Below, in pieces: positions 29,763-40,128 of a stretch of DNA of 64,000 bases (position 1 is the stretch's first letter; each line of letters opens with the position of its first letter). This stretch comes from Thauera humireducens (GTDB lineage Bacteria; Pseudomonadota; Gammaproteobacteria; Burkholderiales; Rhodocyclaceae). Both the position numbers and the translations under genes were made by a program. The notes below the pieces were generated by a model. That model was given only the letters and a program-made list of their open reading frames with translations, had not been told where the DNA came from and made no database searches. The stretch lies in assembly GCF_001051995.2 (NCBI RefSeq), contig NZ_CP014646.1, forward strand, positions 3,906,001-3,970,000. The letters run 5' to 3'.

Positions 29763-32148
29763 GGCAGGCCTCCATGTCGGCGATTGCCGCGTCGAGTGCC
29801 GTGACCGCCGCCTCGAAACCCTGCGCGATGTCGCCGATGCCGGCGTCGATGCTGGCTGCGTTGCCAGCGCGCAGGGCCAGCTCCACCTCGCGGCAGCGGG
29901 CCGAGAGCTGCAGCGCGCCGAGCGTGGCGCTGCTCGATTTCAGCGTGTGCGCGGCCCTCGAGGCGGTCGCCACATCACCGTCGCGCCACGCCGCCTGCAG
30001 GCTTTCGAGCTGCCGGCGCCCGTCTTCGCGGAATACGGCAACGACCTTGCGCAGCAGGGCATTCCCGCTCGAATGCTGCGTCGCGATCGTCTGCAATACG
30101 AAGGTGTCGAGCACCTCCGCCGGCGCAGGGGGTGGCGTCAAGGGGGCGAGGGGGGTGGGTGCCGGTGCGGCAGCCTGCGTGGCCGGGGCGTCGAGCCAGC
30201 GTGCGATGACCTCGACCAGCTCGGACTGGCGATAGGGCTTGGCGATGAAGTCGACCATGCCCGCTTCGAGGCAGCGTTCGCGGTCGCCCTGCATGGTGTT
30301 GGCGGTCATGGCCACGATGGGGCAACCCGCGGCGCCGTGGCGCTGGATCAGGATGCGACGGGTGGCCTCGAGACCGTCCATCACCGGCATCTGGCAGTCC
30401 ATGAGGATGAGGTCGAATCGCGTGCGCTGGCAGGCAGCCACCGCTTCCGCGCCATTGTGCGCGACCTCGATGGTGAAGCCCAGGCTCTTGAGCTGGCTTG
30501 CGGCCAGCGCCTGATTCACCGGGTTGTCCTCGACCAGCAGCACGCGCAATCCCTGCCAGCGTGCGGACGTGTTGGCAGGGTCCTGCCGTGCGGCGTCCGC
30601 TGCTGCCTTCGGCGCCGGGGGCGGGGTGTCGGGCTGGGCGGCGGCGGGCACGACCGGCATCGCCAGGCTCAGGCGAAAGCTCGAGCCGCGGCCTGGGGTG
30701 CTTCGGGCGGTGATCCGGCCGCCCATCAGTTCGACGAGCTGGCGCACGATGGCAAGGCCAAGCCCGGTGCCGCCGAAGCGACGCGTGGTGGAGTTGTCAG
30801 CCTGGGCGAAGGCGTCGAACAGCTTCGGCAGCAGCGTCGGGCCGATGCCGATGCCGCTGTCGCTCACCTCGATGTCGAGCCGTGCCTCGTCGGGCCCGAC
30901 ACCCGGATGCGCATCCACCGTGATCGTGACCCCGCCGGATGATGTGAACTTGAGCGCGTTGCTCAGCAGGTTGTGGATGATCTGCCGGATGCGCGTGGGA
31001 TCGCCGATCATCAGTGCGGGCACCGTCGGGGCGATGCGGGCCTCCAGCGTCAGCCCCTTGTCGCGGGCCATCGGCGCGTGCAGTTCGACCAGTTCGTTCA
31101 CCAGCCGTGCGGGCGCGAGCGGGATGCGCTCGAGTTCCATTCGCCCGGCTTCGATCTTGGAGAAGTCGAGCAGATCGTTCAGGATCGCCAGCAGTGTCTC
31201 GCCCGACTGCAGGGCGGCATGTGCGTGACGGCTCTGCTCCGGCGTGAGCGGCGAGGACAGCAGCAGCTCGGTCATGCCGAGAATGCCGTTCATCGGCGTC
31301 CGGATCTCGTGGCTCATCGTCGCCAGGAAGCGCGACTTGGCCTGGTTGGCGGCCTCGGCGCTCTCCTTGGCGTGGCGCAGCTCGGCGGTGCGGGCCTCGA
31401 CTTCGCGTTCCAGGTTGTCGCGGTGTTCGAGCAGGGCGTGGCCGCGCGCCTCGATTTCGGCCAGCATGCGGTTGAACTCGTCGACGAGGGCGCCGACCTC
31501 GTCGTTGCCGAACTTGCTTACGCGCACGTCGTAGCGTTGGTTGCGGATCACTTCGCCCACCGCCTGGGCGAGATCGCTGATCGGCGCGGTGATGTGCCGC
31601 TTCAGGCGCAGTCCCAGCAGGACCGCCACGGCCGCGGCGCATGCCGCGATACAGGACAGCAGCAGGCCCGTGCCGAACTGACGCCAGGTGTCGGTGATGT
31701 CGGCCTCGATCTCGAGCTGGCCGATGGTTTCGCCGCCTGCCGTCACCGGCTCGCGGAAGTTCAGCCTGGTCGGCAGCAGCAGCGCGATCAGGGCAGCGTC
31801 CGCTCCGACCGCAAGGTCTGCGCTCGCCGCCGCCGCGGACGGCGGCAAGTCGTAGCTTGCAAGCAGCATGCCGTTCGCATCCAGCAGGCGCGCATGCCGG
31901 ATCGTCGGGTCGGCCTGCAGCGCACCGAGGATCGCCGTGGCGGTGCGCATGTCGTTGAAGGCGAGCGCGCCCTGGCTGTTCAGGCTGGTGAGGTGGGCCA
32001 GGGTCTGGATGCGTTGCTGGGCGCCGTGATGGAACTTGTAGATGGCTCCGGCGGCGAACACGAGCATCGCCAGCAGGATGGCCGTGCCTGTGGTGCCGGC
32101 CACGATGCGGGTGAGCTTGCTGGCGATGGGCAGGTCGCGGAATCTCAT
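29755..32148 (-). CDS. hybrid sensor histidine kinase (CHASE8-HAMP-HisKA-HATPase-REC-Hpt)
   Basis: A 797-residue inner-membrane kinase. TM1 (about 15-37) and TM2 (about 160-182) flank a periplasmic CHASE8-like sensor ([22 protein letters not shown]). HAMP spans about 183-235. HisKA has H280 in [13 protein letters not shown], and the ATPase shows [15 protein letters not shown] and [11 protein letters not shown] receiver domain has D584 in [13 protein letters not shown], and a C-terminal Hpt has H734 in AAHTLKSSS. This is a BarA-like phosphorelay layout. ATG at 32148 overlaps the YfiR-like stop (ATGA). CHASE8 is the sensor type of YfiN, the natural partner of YfiR, so the upstream protein probably gates this kinase. 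Confidence 0.9.
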   Translation of the reverse strand: MRFRDLPIASKLTRIVAGTTGTAILLAMLVFAAGAIYKFHHGAQQRIQTLAHLTSLNSQGALAFNDMRTATAILGALQADPTIRHARLLDANGMLLASYDLPPSAAAASADLAVGADAALIALLLPTRLNFREPVTAGGETIGQLEIEADITDTWRQFGTGLLLSCIAACAAAVAVLLGLRLKRHITAPISDLAQAVGEVIRNQRYDVRVSKFGNDEVGALVDEFNRMLAEIEARGHALLEHRDNLEREVEARTAELRHAKESAEAANQAKSRFLATMSHEIRTPMNGILGMTELLLSSPLTPEQSRHAHAALQSGETLLAILNDLLDFSKIEAGRMELERIPLAPARLVNELVELHAPMARDKGLTLEARIAPTVPALMIGDPTRIRQIIHNLLSNALKFTSSGGVTITVDAHPGVGPDEARLDIEVSDSGIGIGPTLLPKLFDAFAQADNSTTRRFGGTGLGLAIVRQLVELMGGRITARSTPGRGSSFRLSLAMPVVPAAAQPDTPPPAPKAAADAARQDPANTSARWQGLRVLLVEDNPVNQALAASQLKSLGFTIEVAHNGAEAVAACQRTRFDLILMDCQMPVMDGLEATRRILIQRHGAAGCPIVAMTANTMQGDRERCLEAGMVDFIAKPYRQSELVEVIARWLDAPATQAAAPAPTPLAPLTPPPAPAEVLDTFVLQTIATQHSSGNALLRKVVAVFREDGRRQLESLQAAWRDGDVATASRAAHTLKSSSATLGALQLSARCREVELALRAGNAASIDAGIGDIAQGFEAAVTALDAAIADMEACRG

Positions 32149-32705
32149 TGCACCACCTGGTCGGCGAGCTGCAGCAGCTGGCTGCTCAGCATCAGGTTGG
32201 CGGCGCGGGCCGCGGCGAGGTTGATGTCGAAGCGTATGCGGCCGTCGACGATCTTCAGTTCGATCATGCCACCGTGGGCGAGGAAGCCGGGCTGGTCGCT
32301 GACGGTGAGTGTGGCCCGCTGGTTCGCCAGCAGCCGCAGGCTGTCGAGGGTCGCGGCGTCCGTTCTGTCGGCGAAGATCACGTCGCATGCCGCTTCGCCA
32401 CCGGTCGCGTCCAGCGGCTGCAGCCGCAGCTGGCGGCCCTGCACGTTGCGACCGTCGAGGGCGTTGAGCTGGCCTGCGAGCGGATAGTCGCCGGTGACGC
32501 AGAGCGTGAGCGTTTGCGTCGTCACGTCCTGTCCGTCAGGCCAGCCGGTGAACTTGATGAAGTTGAGGATGAAGACTGCCTTGACGCGCGCTTCCTCGAT
32601 CGAGTCGGCGGCCCGTGCGGCACCCGCGCCCAGCGCGGCAAGCGCCATCGCGGCCACGACGAAGCCGCGGAGCAGGGGGAGGCGTAGCCGGAGGGGCGGC
32701 ATCAT
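32145..32705 (-). CDS. YfiR family periplasmic protein (DUF4154)
   Basis: A 186-residue exported protein with a signal peptide (about 1-33, ending GAARA-ADS). Family features include [36 protein letters not shown] and a C-terminal [32 protein letters not shown]. In Pseudomonas YfiR is a periplasmic inhibitor of the diguanylate cyclase YfiN. Here it is translationally coupled to a CHASE8 histidine kinase rather than to a YfiN-type cyclase. Two adjacent ATGs (32705, 32702) could start it. Confidence 0.87.
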   Translation of the reverse strand: MMPPLRLRLPLLRGFVVAAMALAALGAGAARAADSIEEARVKAVFILNFIKFTGWPDGQDVTTQTLTLCVTGDYPLAGQLNALDGRNVQGRQLRLQPLDATGGEAACDVIFADRTDAATLDSLRLLANQRATLTVSDQPGFLAHGGMIELKIVDGRIRFDINLAAARAANLMLSSQLLQLADQVVQ

Positions 32706-32862
32706 GAGGGACTCAGTGGCGCCAGACTGCCTTTGGGTGGACGCTGCGTTCGATCAGGCGATGCAGCATTGCTGCCCAATATATCGCGAATCCGGTTGCG
32801 CGCCTGCTGTCGGGATGCGGACAGGCTAACGAAAACCGCGTCGGACCACCCCGGCGGCCTGC

Positions 32863-34722
<1,860 letters not shown>

Positions 34723-34730
34723 GGGGGCGC

Positions 34731-34736
34731 ATTGTA
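34731..34736 (-). promoter_or_regulatory. candidate -10 box of recQ
   Basis: TACAAT on the minus strand ends 8 bases before the recQ ATG, putting transcription start within a few bases of the codon. No strong -35 is visible. Confidence 0.35.
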
Positions 34737-34808
34737 CCGGCTTCGTTGCGGGAGCCTGCGGCTGGTCATGCTGCGGGAGGGGGCGCACGCGCTTTCAGTG
34801 CTGACGAC

Positions 34809-34844
34809 TTTGTCGTGGACAAAAGTGGAACAGCTGCCTAGCAT
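34809..34844 (+). promoter_or_regulatory. promoter of the MerR/B12 regulator with overlapping palindromic operator (site A)
   Basis: Palindrome TTTGTC-GTG-GACAAA at 34809-34823. A -35 like TGGACA (34816-34821, 5/6 to consensus) lies inside it, with TAGCAT (34839-34844) 17 bases further. The same 14-base core, read on the other strand (TTGTCCACGACAAA), recurs at the operon promoter near 37610. The placement suggests autorepression. Confidence 0.6.
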
Positions 34845-34905
34845 TCGCTTGCGGCCGGCAGCGTGCTGTCCGCTTATCGCCCCCCATCTTTGAGCCTCGT
34901 CCGCC

Positions 34906-35832
34906 ATGAATGCTGCCCCTCCGGAAGAGATCGCCTTCAACATCGCCGCGGTCGAGCGCGACACCGGCCTGCCAAAGGACACCTTGCGTGTGTGGGAGCG
35001 CCGTTACGGCTTCCCCGCGCCGGCGCGCGACGCCAATGGCGAGCGGCAGTACCCGCCCGAGCAGGTCGAGAAGTTGCGCCTGATCCGTCGCCTGCTGGAT
35101 CACGGCCACCGCCCGGCGAAGATCTGCGGCGCCTCGTCCGAAGAGCTGGCGCAGCTGCTCGCGCAGTACGGGCGTGCCGCCGCTGCCGGGGAGGAGGGCG
35201 GATGCGACAACCGCCTGCTCGAGTGCGTCTGCCTGCACCGCAGTGCCGAACTGGCGGTCGGCTTGCGCCAGGCCCTGCTCAAGCAGGGGCTTCAGCGTTT
35301 CGTCGTCGACACGGTTGCGCCGCTGGCCGCGGCGGTGGGCGAAGCCTGGCTGCGCGGCGAGGTCGATGTGTCGGAGGAGCATCTGTTCACCGAGCAGGTG
35401 CAGAACCTGCTGCGCAGCGCCATCGGCGCGCAGGCTGGTGCTGGCGGGCGTCCGCGCGTCCTTCTCACCACCCTGCCCGACGAGGTGCATGTGCTGGGCC
35501 TGCTGATGGCCGAAGCCATGCTCGTGCCCGAGGGCGCTTCCTGCGTGTCGCTCGGCACCCGCACGCCGCTGGCCGATATCCGCAATGCGGCGACCGGGGG
35601 CGGTTTCGACATCGTCGGCCTGTCGTTCAGCATCGCCTATCCGGCACGGCAGGCGGTCGACGATCTGCTGCAACTGCGCGCCAGCCTGCCGTCGCACGTC
35701 GCCCTGTGGGCGGGGGGGGCGGCGGTGCGTGACCGTCAGCGCCGCCTGCCGGGGGTGCGGGTGGTGGGCGATCTGGACGACACCCTCGTCGCCCTGCACG
35801 AGTGGCGCAGCGCCCACGAGCGTGGGGGCTGA
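34906..35832 (+). CDS. MerR-family regulator with B12-binding domain (CarH/LitR-like photoreceptor)
   Basis: A 308-residue regulator. The MerR HTH (about 10-80) contains FNIAAVERDTGLPKDTLRVWERRYGFPAP. A helical cap (about 100-178) and a cobalamin-binding Rossmann domain (about 184-300) follow. It has the W-x9-EH motif (W148, E158, H159) that lines adenosylcobalamin in CarH, and an ExHxxG motif with H195 as the likely lower cobalt ligand. CarH/LitR proteins bind DNA in the dark and release it when light breaks the Co-C bond. The operon from 37689 shares its operator. Light sensing is inferred from these residues, not shown. Confidence 0.88.
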   Translation: MNAAPPEEIAFNIAAVERDTGLPKDTLRVWERRYGFPAPARDANGERQYPPEQVEKLRLIRRLLDHGHRPAKICGASSEELAQLLAQYGRAAAAGEEGGCDNRLLECVCLHRSAELAVGLRQALLKQGLQRFVVDTVAPLAAAVGEAWLRGEVDVSEEHLFTEQVQNLLRSAIGAQAGAGGRPRVLLTTLPDEVHVLGLLMAEAMLVPEGASCVSLGTRTPLADIRNAATGGGFDIVGLSFSIAYPARQAVDDLLQLRASLPSHVALWAGGAAVRDRQRRLPGVRVVGDLDDTLVALHEWRSAHERGG

Positions 35833-35835
35833 GCT

Positions 35836-37539
35836 TCACGTGCCATTGCTGTTGGCCGGGTCGCTGTCACCCGCACGCTCGGCCTCATCGTTGCGTGCCA
35901 CTTCGGCAGCCGATGTGCCTTCATCCAGCGCCGCGAGCATGCGCGCGGCCTTCGCCACCTGCTCGGTGGCGCGGCGCTCCAGGCTCGCCAGGCGAAGCCA
36001 GTCCTGCATGGTATGAATGTCGAGGCGGGCGTGCGCACCGCCAAGCAGCAGGGCGGCCTTCAGTTCCTGGTACCGGGCTTCCGCCTCCTCCAGGCGCACC
36101 GACACTGCGCCGGGGCTGAAGTCCGGGCGACCGGGGTCGGCGGCTTCGGCCAGGCGGGCGACGGACTGGCGGAAGGTCTCGATCTCGGCGGAGAAGTCGC
36201 GCGTTGCCGTGCGTGCCAGATTGCCGGCAAGGGCGACTGCCTCGCGCATCAGCATGGCCGTCGTTTCCTGGTACTGCAGCGTGCGCAGGCTGTGCGCCAG
36301 TGTCTCGACGAGGGCGGGCGGCAGGCTGGCGCCGCTCAGCTGGCGCGCGTAGTTGCCGATGGCGGGGGCCAGTGCCTGCAGGGCCGAGGTTTCGTGCTCG
36401 ACGCTCGCTTCGTCCGGCGGCAGGCGGTTGGCTGCCGCCAGCGCGGCGACGGCGAAGCACTGGGTGCGTGACAGTTCCATGCGCAGCGCGTGGATCGCCA
36501 GGTCGGGGATCGCCAGCGAGTTCGTGTCCAGGTAGTGCGGCCGCGCCACTTCTTCCTCGCGCGTGCGGAAGCGGCTCGACAGCGAGCGCAGCATCAGGGG
36601 GGCGATCGGCACCATCAGCAGCACGCCGAGCAGGTTGAAGGCCGTGTGGAACATCGCGATCATCACCGCCGGCGTTGCCGGCTGCTCGAACCATTCGCGC
36701 AGCACGCCGAGCAGCGCGATCAGCAGCGGAAGCATCAGCAGCGCGACGGCACCGGTCACCAGGTTGAAGAGCACGTGGGCGGCGGCCAGGCGGCGCGCGT
36801 TGGAGGTCGCGCCCATCGCCGACAGGATGGCGGTGGAGGTCGTCCCGATGTTGGTGCCGATGACCATCGCGCAGGCAGCTTCGACCGTCAGCAGCCCGCC
36901 CTGCGCTGCGGTGATGACGATGGCGATGACCGCGCCGGATGCCTGCATCAGCACCGTGAGCAGGGTGCCGATGCCGATCAGGATCAGCCAGCCGGTGAGG
37001 CCGGGCGCGATGAAGTCCTGCAGGTCCACCATGCTGCCGACGCCCGAGAAGCTGTCCTTGAGCACGTCGATGCCGAGGAAGAGCACGCCGAATCCCGCGA
37101 GCGCCTGTCCCAGCGCACGCGATCGCACCGTGCGGCCGGCGAGCATCAGCACGGCGCCGATGCCGACGAAGGGCAGGGCGAAGGCGTCGATCCTGAAGCC
37201 GAAACCCAGGGCCGCAACGAGCCAGGCGTTCATCGTCGTGCCGACGTTGGAGCCGAAGATGACCCACAGCGCGTTCTTCAGCGACAGCAGGCCGGTGTTG
37301 ACGAAACCGATGCTGGCGACGGTGACGGCCGTCGACGACTGCACCAGCGCAGTGATGGTCATGCCGGCGGCGAGGCCGCGTGGCGCCGTGGCGGTGCCGC
37401 GTTCGAGCAGCCCCTCCAGAGCACGGCCGGCGGCGAGTTTCAAACCCTCGGTCATCATGTGCATGCCGATGAGGAACAGGCCGATGCCGCCCAGAAGGGC
37501 GGAAATCAGCTCGAAAGCAGTGGGGACGGGCGTTTCCAG
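35836..37539 (-). CDS. Na/Pi cotransporter family protein
   Basis: About 567 residues: two Na/Pi-cotransporter repeats with 8-9 membrane segments (about 1-330) and a C-terminal cytoplasmic PhoU-like helical domain (about 350-545). Repeat motifs are TALVQSSTAVTVASIGF with GSNVGTTMNAW, and LMQASGAVIAIVITAAQ with GTNIGTTSTAIL. It imports phosphate or serves an NptA-like role. The start is uncertain: the family N-terminus (ELISALLGGIGLFLIGMHMM) has no nearby ATG. A CTG at 37539 behind GGAG is used here; GTG codons at 37605 or 37617 are alternatives. The latter would overlap palindrome site B. Confidence 0.88.
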   Translation of the reverse strand: METPVPTAFELISALLGGIGLFLIGMHMMTEGLKLAAGRALEGLLERGTATAPRGLAAGMTITALVQSSTAVTVASIGFVNTGLLSLKNALWVIFGSNVGTTMNAWLVAALGFGFRIDAFALPFVGIGAVLMLAGRTVRSRALGQALAGFGVLFLGIDVLKDSFSGVGSMVDLQDFIAPGLTGWLILIGIGTLLTVLMQASGAVIAIVITAAQGGLLTVEAACAMVIGTNIGTTSTAILSAMGATSNARRLAAAHVLFNLVTGAVALLMLPLLIALLGVLREWFEQPATPAVMIAMFHTAFNLLGVLLMVPIAPLMLRSLSSRFRTREEEVARPHYLDTNSLAIPDLAIHALRMELSRTQCFAVAALAAANRLPPDEASVEHETSALQALAPAIGNYARQLSGASLPPALVETLAHSLRTLQYQETTAMLMREAVALAGNLARTATRDFSAEIETFRQSVARLAEAADPGRPDFSPGAVSVRLEEAEARYQELKAALLLGGAHARLDIHTMQDWLRLASLERRATEQVAKAARMLAALDEGTSAAEVARNDEAERAGDSDPANSNGT

Positions 37540-37608
37540 GGGGTGCTCCGGCGGGGCGAGGGATGGCCTAAGCGTAATACCGCAAGTCGTTTCGTGGAAG
37601 CGCACAAA

Positions 37609-37624
37609 ATTGTCCACGACAAAA
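37609..37624. promoter_or_regulatory. palindromic operator, site B
   Basis: ATTGTC-CAC-GACAAA(A), sharing a 14-base core with the palindrome at the regulator gene. It ends three bases before the -35 of the downstream operon and lies between divergent genes, so it could also affect the Na/Pi gene. Confidence 0.6.
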
Positions 37625-37626
37625 TA

Positions 37627-37655
37627 TTGACAGTCGGATTGGGCTGACCTACTGT
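37627..37655 (+). promoter_or_regulatory. promoter of the FAD oxidoreductase-cfa operon
   Basis: A perfect -35 TTGACA (37627-37632), a 17-base spacer and TACTGT (37650-37655). The -35 abuts palindrome B, and palindrome C falls at about +10 to +25, as expected for a repressed promoter. Confidence 0.6.
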
Positions 37656-37670
37656 TCAGTTGCAAACGAC

Positions 37671-37687
37671 ATTTGTCCAGGACAAAT
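37671..37687. promoter_or_regulatory. palindromic operator, site C
   Basis: ATTTGTC-CAG-GACAAAT, a perfect 7-bp inverted repeat with three-base spacer, ending one base before the first ATG of the operon. Its centre is 63 bases from that of site B, six helical turns, so both face the same side of the DNA. Confidence 0.6.
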
Positions 37688-37688
37688 C

Positions 37689-37934
37689 ATGAAATACGCA
37701 GCCAAGCTCCCCCGCATTCCCGTCCTTGTTCTTGGTCTCGTGACGATTCTTGGCGCGACCCAGGCCGTCGCCGTTCAGCCGGGCGCCACGTGCAGCCCGG
37801 TGCAGCGGGCGGACAGCGCGGCGCCCAAGGGGCCGGCGTCCATCGATCTCATGTTGTTCGCCCATCGGACCGACATCGCGCCCTTGCGTGTTCCCGCCCC
37901 CTCCGCTGAGGCGGTACAAGCCGAGCGCCGCTGA
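37689..37934 (+). CDS. small exported hypothetical protein, first gene of the operon
   Basis: An 81-residue protein with a clear N-terminal signal peptide (MKYAAKLPRIPVLVLGLVTI, cleavage likely after TQAVA) and a short mature part holding one Cys (GATCSPVQRA). No family is recognised. Its stop overlaps the next start (TGATG), so it is probably translated as the operon leader gene. Its position right under the TTGTC-N3-GACAA sites makes it the first light/B12-controlled product if the model holds. Confidence 0.65.
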   Translation: MKYAAKLPRIPVLVLGLVTILGATQAVAVQPGATCSPVQRADSAAPKGPASIDLMLFAHRTDIAPLRVPAPSAEAVQAERR

Positions 37935-39301
37935 TGAACGCGCCAGAGCATCTTTTCCGGGCCGGCGTCGGCGATCGGGCTGATGGCGGCCTGAGCCCGG
38001 GTGAACGCGTCGCGGTCATCGGCAGCGGGATCGCGGGCCTGGCGACCGCGTGGTTGCTCGCAGACCATGCGCGGGTGACGGTGTTCGAGGCCGGCCCCGA
38101 GGCGGGCGGCCACACGCACACCGTCGATGTGACGCTGGGCTCCGTCTCGCATCCGGTCGACACCGGCTTCCTCGTCTTCAACCGCCGCACCTACCCCAAT
38201 CTGTGCGCACTGTTCGCGACGCTGGGTGTGGAAGCGGTCGAGACCGAGATGAGTTTCGGCGTCAGCCTGGCCGAGCCCGGCATCGAGTGGGCGGGAACCG
38301 ATCTTGCGAGCGTGTTCGCCCAGCCGCGCAACCTCGTGCGGCCAGCCTTCCACGGGATGCTGCGTGACATCATGCGCTTCAACCGCGACACGACGCAGAT
38401 GGCGCGGGCCGGACAGCTCCCGCAGCTGTCGCTCGGCGACTTCCTCGTGCTCGAGGACTACAGCGATGCGTTCCGCGACTGGTATCTGCTGCCGATGGCG
38501 GCGGCGATCTGGTCCTGCCCGACGAGCACGATGCTCGACTATCCGCTGGCGACCTTCGTGCGCTTCTGCCACAACCATGGCCTGCTGCAGATCTTTGATC
38601 GCCCGCAATGGCTCACGGTGAAGAACGGCGGCCGCAGCTATGTGCGCAGGATGCTGCAGAAGATCGACGACCTGCGGCTGAACAGTCCGGTCACGATGGT
38701 CTCGCGTGACGAGACCGGCGTGTGGGTCAGTTCGTCGCAGGGCACGGAGCGCTTCGACTGCATCGTGTTCGCCTGCCACAGCGACCAGGCCCTGGCCATC
38801 CTCGGCACGCAGGCGAGTGCGGAGGAACGGCGCGTCCTCGGCGCGGTGCGCTACCAGGACAATGTCGCGCTGCTGCATACCGATGCGAACCTGCTGCCCG
38901 CGCGCCGCAAGGTGTGGTCGGCGTGGAACTACCTCGCGGGGAAGGGTGAGCCGGATACCCGCCCGGTCTCGGTCAGCTACCTGATCAACCGCCTGCAGCC
39001 GCTGCCGTTCGAGACGCCGGTCGTCGTGTCGCTCAACCCCTTCCGCGAGCCCGCGCCCGAGCGCCTGATTAAGCGCATCACCTACGCGCATCCGGTGTTC
39101 GACCATGGTGCCATCGACGCCCAGAATCGCCTGCCGCGTATCCAGGGCCGCAACCGCAGCTGGTTCGCCGGCGCATGGACGGGCTACGGCTTCCACGAGG
39201 ATGGCCTGCGTTCGGCGATGGCTGTGGCCGAGTCGATGGGCGTCGCGGTGCCCTGGCGCGAGGCCGTCGCCGGCGCGGTCGAGGCGGACAGAACATGGTG
39301 A
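37934..39301 (+). CDS. FAD-dependent oxidoreductase (amine oxidase/desaturase-like)
   Basis: A 455-residue flavoprotein. The dinucleotide fold VAVIGSGIAGLATAWLLADH begins near residue 26, followed by FEAGPEAGGHTHTVDV and VDTGFLVFNRRTYPNL. The C-terminal FAD motif is FAGAWTGYGFHEDGLRSAM. No signal peptide is seen. Relatives lie beside DUF1365 and cyclopropane synthase-like genes in many proteobacteria, and a role in oxidising or modifying membrane fatty acids is inferred from that association. The stop overlaps the DUF1365 start. Confidence 0.85.
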   Translation: MNAPEHLFRAGVGDRADGGLSPGERVAVIGSGIAGLATAWLLADHARVTVFEAGPEAGGHTHTVDVTLGSVSHPVDTGFLVFNRRTYPNLCALFATLGVEAVETEMSFGVSLAEPGIEWAGTDLASVFAQPRNLVRPAFHGMLRDIMRFNRDTTQMARAGQLPQLSLGDFLVLEDYSDAFRDWYLLPMAAAIWSCPTSTMLDYPLATFVRFCHNHGLLQIFDRPQWLTVKNGGRSYVRRMLQKIDDLRLNSPVTMVSRDETGVWVSSSQGTERFDCIVFACHSDQALAILGTQASAEERRVLGAVRYQDNVALLHTDANLLPARRKVWSAWNYLAGKGEPDTRPVSVSYLINRLQPLPFETPVVVSLNPFREPAPERLIKRITYAHPVFDHGAIDAQNRLPRIQGRNRSWFAGAWTGYGFHEDGLRSAMAVAESMGVAVPWREAVAGAVEADRTW

Positions 39302-40128
39302 GCGATTCGGTCGCGATGGATCGTGGCAGCCTGGCGACGGCGACGGCGACGGCGGCGGTCGGCGATCTCGATCCCGCGGTGTGCTTCGGCGCCGTGATGC
39401 ACGAGCGCCACGTCGCGGCGCATAACCGGTTCGTCTATCCGTCGGCTTTCCTGCGGCTGCCCTTGTCGCGGATCGATGCATTGCGCGTGCCCTTGCTGGG
39501 CATCGAACGCGCCGCGGCCTTCAGCTTCCGTCGCCGCGACCACGGTGCGCGCGACGGTTCGCCCCTGCTGCCCTGGCTGCACCGCATCCTCGATGCGCAC
39601 GGGTTGCGGCACGCCTGCGACGGCGAGGTGGTGCTGCAGACCATGCCGCGCGTGCTCGGCTACGTGTTCAACCCGGTCAGTTTCTGGTTCTGCCACGACG
39701 CATCGGGCCGGCTGCGCGTGGTGCTGGCCGAGGTCAGCAACACCTTCGGCGAACGTCACAACTATCTGGTGCACCACCCCGACCTGCGCCCGATCGAGTC
39801 CGGCGACGAGCTGCGCGCAAGCAAGATCTTCCACGTCTCGCCCTTCTTCCCGGTGCGTGGCGAATACCGCTTCCGCTTCGAGCGCAGGCCCGGCCTGCAC
39901 GCGGTCACGGTCGACCTGTGGGACGACGGCGTGCTGCAGCTTTCGACCCGCCTCGGTGGCCGCGCCGAGGCGCTGGACGGTCGCGCGATGCGACGCTGGC
40001 TGCTGCGCCAGCCTTTCATGACCCTGGGCGTGATCGCCCGTATCCATTGGCAGGCCCTGCGCCTTGCCGTCCGGCGTGTGCGTTTCCACTCGAAGCCGCT
40101 GCCGCCGCTCGAGGAGACCTCGCGATGA
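39295..40128 (+). CDS. DUF1365 domain protein
   Basis: A 277-residue soluble protein with the DUF1365 signature: GAVMHERHVAAHNRFVYPSAFLRLPL, RVLGYVFNPVSFWFCHD, NTFGERHNYLV and KIFHVSPFFPVRGEYRF. Biochemistry is not established, but the family co-occurs strictly with the flanking FAD oxidoreductase and methyltransferase, suggesting a joint lipid-modification step. ATG at 39295 overlaps the upstream stop by seven bases; GTG 39298 and ATG 39316 are alternatives. Confidence 0.87.
   Translation: MVSDSVAMDRGSLATATATAAVGDLDPAVCFGAVMHERHVAAHNRFVYPSAFLRLPLSRIDALRVPLLGIERAAAFSFRRRDHGARDGSPLLPWLHRILDAHGLRHACDGEVVLQTMPRVLGYVFNPVSFWFCHDASGRLRVVLAEVSNTFGERHNYLVHHPDLRPIESGDELRASKIFHVSPFFPVRGEYRFRFERRPGLHAVTVDLWDDGVLQLSTRLGGRAEALDGRAMRRWLLRQPFMTLGVIARIHWQALRLAVRRVRFHSKPLPPLEETSR

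Noticed and set aside
34809..34823. LexA box as the explanation for the TTGTC-N3-GACAA palindrome near recQ
   Set aside because: The spacing and halves do not fit CTGT-N8-ACAG, and the same palindrome recurs at a lipid operon rather than at SOS genes.
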